A DNA stretch of 64,000 nt from Hyphomonas sp. Mor2 (GCF_001854405.1 NZ_CP017718.1:1364001-1428000); one strand, 5' to 3'; positions 26,907 through 35,651 are shown, numbered from the stretch's first letter. Notes: generated by a model from the sequence alone, not told the origin. Program-made: numbers and translations.

Positions 26907-27337
26907 TCTGTCGCCAGGTACCAAAAACGCGAAATTTTCCCATCCTGGAGTTGGTAAATTGCCAAGGCTTCCTGTGTCGCAACTTCTCCGTTTTGGGTCC
27001 AAGTGGCGGTTTCCACGAACGCCAAAGATCGGCTCGACTGGAACACAATTTCAGTGCGAGATTGGACATCTGGATGAGCAGAGAAATACTCCACCATCAT
27101 TTCTGCTAGGTCGTTCGCAGAGTCTGATATGGCAACGAAACTATCTCCCGACACATCGACCCACTCGATGTCGTCAGCCCAGAAGTTGCGCATCCCGTCT
27201 ACGTCATGTTGGTTGAATTCGACTAAGTAACGTTCGACCAATCCGGAGCCGGATTGAAACTCTTCTGTCGAGCCAGACGGCGCACAGCCGACGATAACGA
27301 TCAATCCCATGGCCATCAAAGAGCGTCTGAAAGTCAT
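26903..27337 (-). CDS. NTF2-like (SnoaL-type) lipoprotein
   Basis: 144-residue putative lipoprotein: MTFRRSLMAMGLIVIVGC gives a signal peptide with lipobox IVGC. The mature domain has an SnoaL-like pattern: VERYLVEFNQHDVDGMRNFWADDIEWVDV, FVETATWTQNGEV and ALAIYQLQDGKISRFWYLAT. First gene of the operon and probably expressed from a promoter overlapping the MarR operators. ATG 27337 is preferred over a GTG one codon upstream since GGAGG precedes it at 4-base distance. Likely binds a small ligand; role unknown. Confidence 0.72.
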   Translation of the reverse strand: MTFRRSLMAMGLIVIVGCAPSGSTEEFQSGSGLVERYLVEFNQHDVDGMRNFWADDIEWVDVSGDSFVAISDSANDLAEMMVEYFSAHPDVQSRTEIVFQSSRSLAFVETATWTQNGEVATQEALAIYQLQDGKISRFWYLATE

Positions 27338-27359
27338 CACACCTCCCGCGCGTCAACTC

Positions 27360-27374
27360 GTTGCGATGTGCAAC
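27360..27374. promoter_or_regulatory. Operator-like palindrome 1 (GTTGC-N5-GCAAC)
   Basis: GTTGC GATGT GCAAC, a perfect 5-base inverted repeat with a 5-base centre. It lies 23 bp upstream of the NTF2-like lipoprotein start and 82 bp from the MarR start. A second copy with the same format lies 29 bp away (centre to centre). The likely binder is the divergently encoded MarR protein. Confidence 0.6.
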
Positions 27375-27388
27375 CAATTATCACATTT

Positions 27389-27403
27389 GTTGCGTTGTGC
27401 AAC
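27389..27403. promoter_or_regulatory. Operator-like palindrome 2 (GTTGC-N5-GCAAC)
   Basis: GTTGC GTTGT GCAAC, the second copy. It differs from the first only in two centre bases. It is followed by an AT-rich stretch (TATATATTATCGA) fit for a promoter toward the regulator. Two tandem sites in a divergent intergenic region suggest joint control of both directions. Confidence 0.6.
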
Positions 27404-27455
27404 TATATATTATCGATTATCTCCTACGCCGGATCAGAAACCGGAGGCAGACGCG

Positions 27456-27926
27456 GTGGCTTTCAAAGAGAATTACATTGAACTGTACAATCAATTGCAG
27501 TCATTCGCCCGGCTTTATACATTCCGTGATCCGAACGTTGCGTGCCTGTTCGGATTGCGCGTTAATGAATGCTACGTGCTGGACTATATCGCCAACAGTG
27601 GCCCAGTCACCGTTTCGCATATTGCCGACGAATTCGGGATACACAAAAGCAATGTCAGTCGGATTGTTGCTTCCTTGGAAAGCGAAGGTCTGGTCGCGCA
27701 TAATAGCAATGCTCACGATGGCCGCCAAAAGGTGGTCGATCTCAGTCCAAAAGGCGGTCGAAAACACGACGAGATTCAATCCTATTTCGTCGATCGCCTC
27801 CGCAACGTATTGCAAGAATTCACACTCGAAGACGTCAAAAACGCCAGACGGTTCCTGGCGGCCCTCACCGACGACGCTACGACTCGAATCTTAGAAAACT
27901 CTCCGCTTCCCGCGATGAAGCGATAA
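27456..27926 (+). CDS. MarR family transcriptional regulator
   Basis: 156-residue MarR-type winged-helix dimer. The HTH is GPVTVSHIADEFGIHKSNVSRIVASLESEGLV, and the wing carries NAHDGRQKVVDLS, the conserved D-R motif of the family. The true start is GTG 27456, because GGAGG lies 8 bases upstream and the family length fits; longer readings from 27309 would run over the operator palindromes and the divergent start codon. Probably a ligand-responsive repressor of the divergent six-gene operon and of itself. Converges with the P450 gene, 62 bp apart. Confidence 0.88.
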   Translation: MAFKENYIELYNQLQSFARLYTFRDPNVACLFGLRVNECYVLDYIANSGPVTVSHIADEFGIHKSNVSRIVASLESEGLVAHNSNAHDGRQKVVDLSPKGGRKHDEIQSYFVDRLRNVLQEFTLEDVKNARRFLAALTDDATTRILENSPLPAMKR

Positions 27927-27988
27927 CCAGAGTAACGCCTATCACGTTCAGAGCGCGACCAATATTCGTACGACGAGGCTTGACGCCC

Positions 27989-30900
27989 TCACCCCGCCCA
28001 GACGTCGAGCACGTATCGGCCATTTGAAGCAAATTCATCCATCCAGGCTTCTGCTTCGCCGAAGCTGACATCCGACTGTTCTGCGTAGATCTTGATCAGC
28101 GTCCGTCTGACGTCCGGTTCCATGCTCGCACCGTCACCGCACACATAGACCACGGCACCGCGCTGGATCAGGTCCCAGACCTGATCCTGTTGTTGGCGCA
28201 AGACATCCTGAACATAAACACGCTCGGCCTGGGCGCGGGAAAACGCGGTGTGGAGCTGAATCAACCCATCTGACGCCGCCGCTTTCAACTCGTCTTCATA
28301 AATGAAGTCCTGGCCTGGATGGCGGCAGCCGAAGAACAGCATGGCATCACCCAGCGCCTTGCCCTCGGCTTGCAATGCCCGGCGGGCCTGAATGAACCCG
28401 CGGAACGGTGCGAGGCCGGTGCCCGGCCCAATCATGATCAGCGGGACCGAAGGGTCGTCTGGCAAACGGAAAGGCGAACTTGGCGGCTGGACGACAGCCT
28501 GAACGATGTCGCCCTCTTTCAGGCGGGACAGGTGAGTCGAACAAATACCGCGATACGTGCCATTACCCGACCGCGCCGGGCCTTCGACCCGGCCGACCGT
28601 AATCGAACATCGATCCGCCTGCGCCGCCATGGACGACGAAATAGAATAATAGCGGGGCGTCAACCACGGGATCAGCTCCAGGAATACGGCGAATGGCAGC
28701 TCACAGGCCGGAAACTCTTCCAGGATATCCAGCACGGATTTACGCTTGGCCTGAACTTCACGCCGATACAGATCAACGCCATCCTTTTCCGGTGCGGCCA
28801 GGGCCTCCAGTTTCGGCTTGCTGTCCGGGCAATGGGTGTGGGTCGCCAAAACGCCGATATCCTTGCGGGTCGCAACGGCCTGCAATTCGCCATAGCGCTC
28901 CGCCAGGCGCCGGACCGAGAACGTGCTGCCGCTTGGAAACGGCCCGCGCATCTGGCTGCGGGACTCTACTCGGATATAGGCGTCGGCATCAATGCCAATC
29001 CGTTTCAGAGCACGCTCGACCAGCTCAGGTGGATTGACCGGCACGACGCAAAGATGATCTCCCGGTTGATACTCAACGCCGTCTGGCAGTTCGATTTCGA
29101 TATGCCGGGTTGAGCGGATTTCCTGGCTCTCCTCGACTGCGGTTTGCAATTCGCGATTTTCGAGGACACGCATCTCGATCGCACCGGCCTGATTGGCAAC
29201 CGGGTTGGCGGTGACGCTTTCGGCAATCTCGACCGTGTAGAGTGGCTCAGCAGCGACTGGGCTGGTGAAGTCTACGCCAATCTCCAGGGCGTCGCCAAGG
29301 GTTGGCCAGACGCTTTCCAGCCAGGACTGGAACTGACCATCAAGGTCGTCCCGCGCATCCCCTTCGGCTCGCTCGGCAATACGGGTTGCCCCCAAGGCCT
29401 GAAGCCTGTCATCAATCTTGCGGGGCACCGTCTGGAACGTGGCAGCCCAATCCCGGCTGCCACAGCCGAACACCATATAGGAGACGCCTTCAACATCCTT
29501 GGCCGTCGCGGAGTCGAGCCAGTCGAGAAACTTGACCGCATTGTTTGGTGGTGCCCCATTATAGGAGGCACTGAGTAGGATCACCGCGCCGTCGGTTGGC
29601 AGCTTGCCGACATAATCATCCAAGGCGCCCATGGTGACCGAAAAGCCATTGACCTCAGCCATCTGCGCCACCTCGCGAGCGAGCCCCTCGGTGGTGCCGA
29701 GATTAGAGCCGTAGAGCACGCAGAGCGGTGTGTCATGCTTCGGGCGTCGTGCCCGGTCTGCCGTGTCTTCAGCCGGAGCAGCCGCTGCCGATACCCCCTT
29801 GCCTCTGACAATGTCCTCCCTCACACGCACCTTGATCCGGAAATCATCCGGCTTGAGCGAAAGCGTTTCCTTGATCTTGAGCTGATAATCCGTGTGATCG
29901 TAGAGATGGAAGCGCTGCAACAACATGCCCATCACCATGACCGCTTCCTGCATCGCGAACTGGCGACCGATACAGGCGCGCTGACCATTTCCGAACGGCT
30001 TGTAACCGGCGGGATGACGATTCGCTTCCGCATCGCCCATGAAATTCTCGGGATTGAACGCTTCGGGGTCATCACCCCATACAGTTTTGTCCCGATGCAG
30101 GGACAGGCCAAGAATGCTGATGAATGTGCCTTTCGGCAGGCGATATTTGCCTCCGATCATTTCATCCTCGAATGGCGCGACGCTGAAAGCCGGGGCAGTT
30201 GGCCAAAGGCGTAAGGCCTCGAGGAGCACTGCGCGAATATACTTGAGCTGACCAATTTGCGCCATGCTGGGCGGGATCGAGACATCGCGTCCGAGGACGT
30301 CATCAGCTTCCTGATAGGCACGCTTCAGCACGTCCGGATTCTTGAGCAGATAGTAGAGCGCGAAGGAAAGCATGCCCGATGTGGTTTCGTGACCCGCGAT
30401 CAGGAATGTGTTGATCTGGTAGCGAATATTCTCATCCGACAGACCGTCGCCGGATATCGGATCCTTGCCGGCCAACATAAAGTTCAGGAGGTCATTCTGA
30501 TCACCGCCTGACTTGCGGCGCTCGCGAATGATATCGTCGACCAGGGTGTTCATATACTCGACATCCTCGTCGAGCTGTTTGAGGCGGCCACGCAGGAAGA
30601 AATCCTCAAACGGCAAACCACGCTGCATCATGGCAATCTCGAGCGTGCGAGTCAGAGCGTCGATAAATGGATGGAAGTCGTCATTATAGAAAGAATTGAA
30701 GCGATAATCGAAGCCGCAAAGGCCGATCGTATCCAGCGTCAGTCCGATCATGTCGCGCGGTACATCGACTTCGTCATCGGTGTTCAGCCGTTCCCATTTC
30801 AGCATTAGCTGTTCGGCAATATCGATCATCATTGGCAGATAATCGTGCATCGATTTCTGGCTGAAGGTCGGCATCAAGATGTTGTGTGCCTTGCCCCAAT

Positions 30901-31198
30901 TCGGGGCCTTGGTGTCGCCAGTGAACAGGCCATCCCCGCCAATCACACGGAGTTTGCGCAACGGCCCGCGGACGCTTTTGTCGAACCGTTTTTCATCGCA
31001 CAGCTCTTCGACCAGATCGGCGCCTGAGACGAACACGATCGGCGTACCCATCATATCCAGCCAGAATATCGGGCCTTGTTCATCGGCCAGTTTTTTCAGA
31101 CTTTGCAAAGGAGCCGAGGCATCGACAGACAAAACATTGCCCACAATCGGCTTGCTGGCCGGCTTCGGAATTGGCTCCAGTTTGTTTGAATCAGCCAT
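27989..31198 (-). CDS. Self-sufficient cytochrome P450-NADPH reductase (CYP102/BM3-like)
   Basis: 1069-residue fusion in the layout of Bacillus P450 BM3. Heme domain at about 1-470: GDGLFTGDTKAPNWGKAHNIL (the F aligns with BM3 Phe87), LIAGHETTSG (I-helix), EALRLWPTAPAF (ExxR) and FGNGQRACIGR with the heme cysteine near 400. After a linker, the FMN flavodoxin domain (CVLYGSNLGTTEGLA), then the FAD/NADPH reductase (PRYYSISSSM, MIGPGTGLAPFRGF, YVCGD). It likely hydroxylates fatty acids subterminally, as known for the family. ATG 31198 has AAGGGGAG upstream. Single-gene unit with no adjacent TetR-type regulator as in Bacillus. Confidence 0.95.
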   Translation of the reverse strand: MADSNKLEPIPKPASKPIVGNVLSVDASAPLQSLKKLADEQGPIFWLDMMGTPIVFVSGADLVEELCDEKRFDKSVRGPLRKLRVIGGDGLFTGDTKAPNWGKAHNILMPTFSQKSMHDYLPMMIDIAEQLMLKWERLNTDDEVDVPRDMIGLTLDTIGLCGFDYRFNSFYNDDFHPFIDALTRTLEIAMMQRGLPFEDFFLRGRLKQLDEDVEYMNTLVDDIIRERRKSGGDQNDLLNFMLAGKDPISGDGLSDENIRYQINTFLIAGHETTSGMLSFALYYLLKNPDVLKRAYQEADDVLGRDVSIPPSMAQIGQLKYIRAVLLEALRLWPTAPAFSVAPFEDEMIGGKYRLPKGTFISILGLSLHRDKTVWGDDPEAFNPENFMGDAEANRHPAGYKPFGNGQRACIGRQFAMQEAVMVMGMLLQRFHLYDHTDYQLKIKETLSLKPDDFRIKVRVREDIVRGKGVSAAAAPAEDTADRARRPKHDTPLCVLYGSNLGTTEGLAREVAQMAEVNGFSVTMGALDDYVGKLPTDGAVILLSASYNGAPPNNAVKFLDWLDSATAKDVEGVSYMVFGCGSRDWAATFQTVPRKIDDRLQALGATRIAERAEGDARDDLDGQFQSWLESVWPTLGDALEIGVDFTSPVAAEPLYTVEIAESVTANPVANQAGAIEMRVLENRELQTAVEESQEIRSTRHIEIELPDGVEYQPGDHLCVVPVNPPELVERALKRIGIDADAYIRVESRSQMRGPFPSGSTFSVRRLAERYGELQAVATRKDIGVLATHTHCPDSKPKLEALAAPEKDGVDLYRREVQAKRKSVLDILEEFPACELPFAVFLELIPWLTPRYYSISSSMAAQADRCSITVGRVEGPARSGNGTYRGICSTHLSRLKEGDIVQAVVQPPSSPFRLPDDPSVPLIMIGPGTGLAPFRGFIQARRALQAEGKALGDAMLFFGCRHPGQDFIYEDELKAAASDGLIQLHTAFSRAQAERVYVQDVLRQQQDQVWDLIQRGAVVYVCGDGASMEPDVRRTLIKIYAEQSDVSFGEAEAWMDEFASNGRYVLDVWAG

Positions 31199-31324
31199 GT
31201 TCTCCCCTTCGAGCTGATCAAAACTTAGTCCGGATGAATACACGTCGCAACTCAGCGTGCTTAGCTGGGATAATGAGGCTCTAACAGCGTTGAACGCGCG
31301 ATGAGATATGCAACGGTGAGTCTA

Positions 31325-32092
31325 TCAGCTCGTCAGTAGGATCACGCTGCCATTGCGCCCATAATCCGCCTCGCCGCGATGATTGCGTCGGCGATTGGAG
31401 AAATAGGTCTCTTCCATGGCGCATGTATCGTGGCCGAGATTTTCGACGGCGTTCACGCCTGCGCGTTTCAGCATGGTCTCCACATAGCCTGTGAGATCAA
31501 AATGCGAGCGATCGTCGCGTCCGGCCTTAAACAGGCGATCTGTCCACTCGTGCTCGCCGACAAATGTGTCGCGAAATTCAGGACCGACTTCATAGCTTTC
31601 CTGTTGAATGGCCGGTCCGATCGCGGCGGAGATGTGCTCACGCTTGGCACCGAGCTCTTCCATCGCATCGATCGTGGCCTCGCAGACCCCAGCCAATGCC
31701 CCCTTCCATCCGGCATGCGCCGCCCCGATAATCTTCGCCTCGGGATCGGCGAAAAGGATTGGGACGCAATCTGCGCTCAATATGCACAGAGCCAGACCCG
31801 GCTCGGCGGTCACCATGGCATCCGCCTGTGGGCGGGTCCGCCAAGGCTCGGTCACGGTCACGACCTTAGCCGAGTGAACCTGAAAACAGGAAAGCAGCTT
31901 CTCCGCCCCCATCGCATCGCGGAGCAGGTCGCGATTGTCGCGAATAGCCTGGACATCATCATCTGAGCCCTGGCCAATGTTCAAGCTCTCATACAGTCCA
32001 GTGGAAACACCTCCCTTGCGGCCAAAAAAGCCGTGACGGATACCAGCCAGCGAGGACAGATTGGGTGCGTGCGAAAAGGGTGGGGCTGACAT
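31325..32092 (-). CDS. pgeF: Peptidoglycan editing factor PgeF (multicopper-oxidase-fold family)
   Basis: 255-residue YfiH/laccase-domain protein. Bacterial PgeF enzymes hydrolyse wrongly incorporated residues from peptidoglycan precursors. The active-site residues are seen in FQVHSAKVV (His), ILSADCVPILFAD (Cys) and AAHAGWKGALAGV (His). The N-terminus GIRHGFFGRKGGVSTG is typical. The start ATG 32092 shares TGATG with the VOC stop. Upstream gene (VOC) is likely cotranscribed. Confidence 0.93.
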   Translation of the reverse strand: MSAPPFSHAPNLSSLAGIRHGFFGRKGGVSTGLYESLNIGQGSDDDVQAIRDNRDLLRDAMGAEKLLSCFQVHSAKVVTVTEPWRTRPQADAMVTAEPGLALCILSADCVPILFADPEAKIIGAAHAGWKGALAGVCEATIDAMEELGAKREHISAAIGPAIQQESYEVGPEFRDTFVGEHEWTDRLFKAGRDDRSHFDLTGYVETMLKRAGVNAVENLGHDTCAMEETYFSNRRRNHRGEADYGRNGSVILLTS

Positions 32093-32481
32093 CAGGCTGC
32101 GGCCTCCCCGGAATGGCAGACGGCTTGAAGCTTGTTACCGTCCGGATCGCGGACATAGGCGCCATAATAATTTGGATGGTAGTGCGGGCGCGGCCCAGGC
32201 GGGCCTTCATCGCTTCCTCCATTGGCAAGCGCTGCGGCGTGAAAAGCATCCACGACCGCACGCGATTTGGCCAGAAAAGCGATATGCGTCCCATTGCCAA
32301 ATGTCGCTTTTTCTCCGTCAAAGGCTGGACCGACAAACAGCTTTGGACCGATCGCTTCGCCCCAGGCGGCGCCGCCTTCGCGTTCCATGAACAATGGTAT
32401 TTCCAGAATCGCGGCAACGGCCTGATAGAATGCGCGCGCTCTCGGCCAGTCATTCGTGCCGAGCGTAATATGGCTGAACAA
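32092..32481 (-). CDS. VOC family (glyoxalase-like) protein
   Basis: About 129-residue vicinal-oxygen-chelate protein: FSHITLGTNDWPRARAFYQAV at the N-terminus, then YYGAYVRDPDGNKLQAVCH with a C-terminal metal-type residue. Members include glyoxalases and bleomycin-resistance-like proteins; function here unassigned. The start is taken as TTG 32481, since it follows AGGGG by seven bases and gives the family-typical MFSHITLG. A GTG at 32511 is the longer alternative, but has no ribosome site. It overlaps pgeF (TGATG). Confidence 0.78.
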   Translation of the reverse strand: MFSHITLGTNDWPRARAFYQAVAAILEIPLFMEREGGAAWGEAIGPKLFVGPAFDGEKATFGNGTHIAFLAKSRAVVDAFHAAALANGGSDEGPPGPRPHYHPNYYGAYVRDPDGNKLQAVCHSGEAAA

Positions 32482-32544
32482 CAACTCACCCCTCTGTAGA
32501 ACTGTCTCCACGAGATTAGGGTGAGACGCGAATATGGTCCAGAC

Positions 32545-33138
32545 CTATCGAGGGGCGCGCTTGGCCAAAATACGCTGGAGCGTGCGGCGGTGCATGTTCA
32601 AACGGCGCGCCGTCTCCGAGACATTGTGCCCGCAGAGCTCGTAGACCCGTTGAATATGCTCCCAGCGCACGCGATCAGCAGACATTGGGTTCTCTGGCGG
32701 CTCAGGCAGTCCGTCGCCACTATTCACCAGAGCGCGGACAATATCTTCGACATCCGCTGGCTTGGCGAGATAGTCTACTGCACCCGCCTTTACCGCGGCC
32801 ACAGCCGTTGCGATGGCGCCATATCCGGTCAGAATCACCGCGCGGGCTTCAGGGCGATAGCGGTGAAGAACTTCAACAACATCAAGGCCCGATCCATCTT
32901 CCAGGCGTAGGTCGAGAACCGCAAAGGCTGGTGGGTTCAGGCGCGCAATATCACGGGCTTCCGAGACCTTGGATGTGGCCGAAACAAGAAAGCCGCGCTG
33001 CGTCAAAGCGCGCGACAGCCTTTGCAGGAACGGGCCATCATCATCAAGCACCAGACAGGTTCGGTCCTCAACATCCTTGAGGCTTTCGTGAAGTTTTACT
33101 GTGACGGGAGATTCCATTTCTCGCTCCTTCGCAGCCAT
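32545..33138 (-). CDS. regA: Response regulator RegA/ActR/PrrA
   Basis: 197-residue two-component regulator of redox-dependent gene expression (respiration, carbon and energy metabolism in alphaproteobacteria). Receiver domain: LVLDDDGPFLQRLSRAL (acidic pocket), AVLDLRLEDGSG with the phosphorylated Asp, LTGYG and KPAD. The C-terminal Fis-type HTH NVSETARRLNMHRRTLQRIL is almost identical to that of RegA/PrrA proteins. The start ATG 33138 overlaps the stop of the sensor kinase gene (TAATG). Confidence 0.95.
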   Translation of the reverse strand: MAAKEREMESPVTVKLHESLKDVEDRTCLVLDDDGPFLQRLSRALTQRGFLVSATSKVSEARDIARLNPPAFAVLDLRLEDGSGLDVVEVLHRYRPEARAVILTGYGAIATAVAAVKAGAVDYLAKPADVEDIVRALVNSGDGLPEPPENPMSADRVRWEHIQRVYELCGHNVSETARRLNMHRRTLQRILAKRAPR

Positions 33139-34487
33139 TATTCTATGGTATTTTCCGTATTGTCCAATGGCTGTAATTCAGTTCTAGGCCACACGGCCTG
33201 TACGATGGCCCCGTGGCGAGGTGCCGCGCGGTTGCGTGTCGCAATCCGGCCACCGGTCCGTTCGATCAGCGTTTTAGCAATAAAGAAGCCAAGCCCCATA
33301 TCGCCGCCGCCCAGATGCGCCTCGCCGCGCTGCGATACATAGGGCTCCCCAAGCTTGGGCATGACCTCCGGCGCAAACCCGGGTCCGTCATCGCGAATGG
33401 TGACGATGAACTGATATCCAGTCCAGTTGGCGACCACCCGCACTTCTGACTGCGCAAAGCTGACCGCGTTCTCGATAAACGCCCCCAGCGCATGCAAGAT
33501 TTCCGGGCTACGACGGATCACCGGAACCTTGGCCTCGCCTTCATCCATGGCCTCATAGGTCACACGGACAGCCACGCCGAGGCCCTTGTGCGGCGCTGCG
33601 GCTTCTTCGACCAGGGCGCTGATCGGCATTCGGGCGTGGACAATATCATCTGCTTCTCTCGCCCGGCCCAGACGTTGCAGGATATCGCGGCAGCGCTCGG
33701 CCTGTTCGGCGAGCAGGGTCGCATCTTCCCGGTGCGGGCTGTCTTCCGGTAACATGGTCTGCAATTCTTTCGAGACCAGGTGGATGGTCGCGAGCGGCGT
33801 GCCAAGCTCATGCGCGGTCATCGCTGACATCGCGCCAAGTGCGGACAATCTCTGCTCGCGTGACATCACGACGGCCGCCGCATCGAGCGCTCGCACCATT
33901 TTCGCTTCGTCTTCATTCACTCGCTGGGCGGACAGCGCAAAAAAGATGATCCCGATACAGAGCGCTGCGAAATGACCACCCTCAAACAAAGCTGGCAATG
34001 TCAGAGCGGAGTCACCCTGCCAAGGCAGATCGTAGGCGAAAATCGGCATCAAGGCCGCCAGGCAGATGGCGAACACCGAGATTAAGGCCGTATATCGAGC
34101 CCGTAGGCTCGATGCCGCAACGGTCACAGGCGCGATGAGGAACAAGAGAAACGGGTTGGACAGCCCTCCCGTGAGGCTGATCAGCAAGGCCAATTGCAGG
34201 ACATCGAACGCCAGCTGCATGGCCGCTTCCCATCCCTTCAGAAATTGCGGACCAACCGCGGCGAAAGACAGGAATACGTTTAACCAGGCCGAAGCAGCGA
34301 TCACAGACAGACACATGGCGAGTGGCAACTCGAACCCCAGTCCGAAATAGACAAATAGGACCGCAAAGGACTGTCCGGCAACCGCGAGCCAGCGCAGGGT
34401 CATCAGCGTGCCGAGCCGGGTTCGGCCCTGCGCTGCGCCGACATTGCTGAGGCCTTCTGGAAGCAGACTGATCAAGCCTTCATCCAT
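33138..34487 (-). CDS. regB: Redox sensor histidine kinase RegB/PrrB
   Basis: 449-residue membrane sensor paired with RegA. Six hydrophobic helices occupy the N-terminal half. GGLSNPFLLFLIAPVTV carries the quinone-sensing GGxxNPF motif. The kinase has the H-box AHELGTPLATIHL, the redox cysteine region AERCRDILQRL, and the ATP lid DDGPGFAPEV and GGGDMGLGFF. The start is uncertain: ATG 34487 is used, while a TTG at 34517 follows AGGAG and would add ten residues. Transcribed with regA, overlapping by one base. Confidence 0.93.
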   Translation of the reverse strand: MDEGLISLLPEGLSNVGAAQGRTRLGTLMTLRWLAVAGQSFAVLFVYFGLGFELPLAMCLSVIAASAWLNVFLSFAAVGPQFLKGWEAAMQLAFDVLQLALLISLTGGLSNPFLLFLIAPVTVAASSLRARYTALISVFAICLAALMPIFAYDLPWQGDSALTLPALFEGGHFAALCIGIIFFALSAQRVNEDEAKMVRALDAAAVVMSREQRLSALGAMSAMTAHELGTPLATIHLVSKELQTMLPEDSPHREDATLLAEQAERCRDILQRLGRAREADDIVHARMPISALVEEAAAPHKGLGVAVRVTYEAMDEGEAKVPVIRRSPEILHALGAFIENAVSFAQSEVRVVANWTGYQFIVTIRDDGPGFAPEVMPKLGEPYVSQRGEAHLGGGDMGLGFFIAKTLIERTGGRIATRNRAAPRHGAIVQAVWPRTELQPLDNTENTIE

Positions 34488-34583
34488 GGCAGCGCGCGTG
34501 TCGCTCAAATCATCCAATTCAGCTCTCCTGCTGCGGCAACAGGGCCCCTTATCATACTCTTCGATCATGCGCATATTGCTGGA

Positions 34584-35198
34584 ATGAAACGCACACAATC
34601 TGTCTTGTTCAGCCTTGCAGGCCTCGCCCTCGCCGCCTGTGGACAATCTACACCCCCACCGAGCGCCGGTGGCGCTGAAGCAGGTTGCATGACCCGCGCT
34701 TACGATACGATTGGAGGGCCAATCAGCCTGATCTCCCATACGGGAGACCGCGTGACGGAAGAAACCTTCAAAGGGGCACCGACCCTTATCTATTTCGGCT
34801 TCACCTATTGCCCGGATTTCTGCCCCGCCACGCTGGTCGCGATCGAGAAGGCTTATGAGCGTCTGCCTGACAGCCTGGAACCGCCACAAACTGTCCTGAT
34901 TACAGTCGATCCGGAGCGCGACACACCGGAAGCTCTCGCCGCCTATGTCTCAAATGACGCATTTCCGGATAACCTGATCGGCCTGACCGGGTCTGAGGAA
35001 GAGGTTCGAGCCGCCGCTGATGCTTTCATTGCGCAATATCAGCGGATCGAAACGCCCGACAGTCTGGCAGAGTACACTATGGATCACACCCTGCTGCTCT
35101 ATCTGATGGATGAGAACTGGCAGCTGAGCACGTTCTTTTCTGAGGTCGAATCAGATCCGGATTCTGTCGCCACATGCCTGGCGCAACATATTCGCTAA
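34584..35198 (+). CDS. SCO1/SenC (PrrC) family lipoprotein
   Basis: 204-residue copper-binding thioredoxin-fold protein that helps assemble the CuA or CuB site of cytochrome oxidase. The N-terminus has a signal peptide with lipobox ALAAC (C19). The metal site is FTYCPDFCPATL (C76, C80), with the distal histidine in MDHTLLLYL. It is divergent from regB with about 96 bp between starts, which mirrors the prrB-prrC-prrA locus of Rhodobacter. Its TAA stop is nested with that of the LuxR-type gene (CTAA). Confidence 0.93.
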   Translation: MKRTQSVLFSLAGLALAACGQSTPPPSAGGAEAGCMTRAYDTIGGPISLISHTGDRVTEETFKGAPTLIYFGFTYCPDFCPATLVAIEKAYERLPDSLEPPQTVLITVDPERDTPEALAAYVSNDAFPDNLIGLTGSEEEVRAAADAFIAQYQRIETPDSLAEYTMDHTLLLYLMDENWQLSTFFSEVESDPDSVATCLAQHIR

Positions 35199-35530
35199 GC
35201 CGCGTCCTCGAAATCACGAACCTCGACACGCGTGCCGGAGAGATACGCGCTGAGAATGGTAACTGCGGCGGCGCCGGAACGCACGCCTAGTTTGGTATAC
35301 GCCCGACGACGGAACGTATCAGCGGTAGCTGGCGAAACGCCCATCTTGTTGGCAATTTCCTGCTTGGTGAAGCCGCCAGCGACGTGCAGGAGCACTTCAA
35401 CTTCGCGACTGGATAAGCCAAAATGTGCCCGCGCCTGTTCACAGGAGCGGTGAGAGTAGAGCGCGAAACTCCCGACACGATAGAAGTGCGCGTCGGAAGA
35501 ATCGGCAAGTTTGCGGTCGAGATTGGTCAT
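35195..35530 (-). CDS. LuxR-type HTH transcriptional regulator (stand-alone)
   Basis: 111-residue protein with a C-terminal LuxR/GerE helix-turn-helix: FGLSSREVEVLLHVAGGFTKQEIANKMGVSPATADTFRRRAYTKLGV. There is no receiver or autoinducer-binding domain; the 35 N-terminal residues are too short for one. Such stand-alone HTH proteins act as small regulators with unknown inputs. It ends in the CTAA shared with the SCO1 gene. Target genes unknown. ATG 35530. Confidence 0.8.
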   Translation of the reverse strand: MTNLDRKLADSSDAHFYRVGSFALYSHRSCEQARAHFGLSSREVEVLLHVAGGFTKQEIANKMGVSPATADTFRRRAYTKLGVRSGAAAVTILSAYLSGTRVEVRDFEDAA

Positions 35531-35651
35531 GCGCGGCGGGATACGCCGTTAACCTTCCAAGACAAGCAACTTACACAGTATTTGGATGCAATTGACTGTA
35601 TTTGTCCCGAGAACTGATGACGATCTCCGTCGCCATCTCAAGGCTCTCTAT

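Noticed and set aside
27309..27455. MarR start at 27309 or 27366
   Set aside because: Both would put the palindromes inside the coding region and overlap the divergent gene; GTG 27456 has GGAGG.
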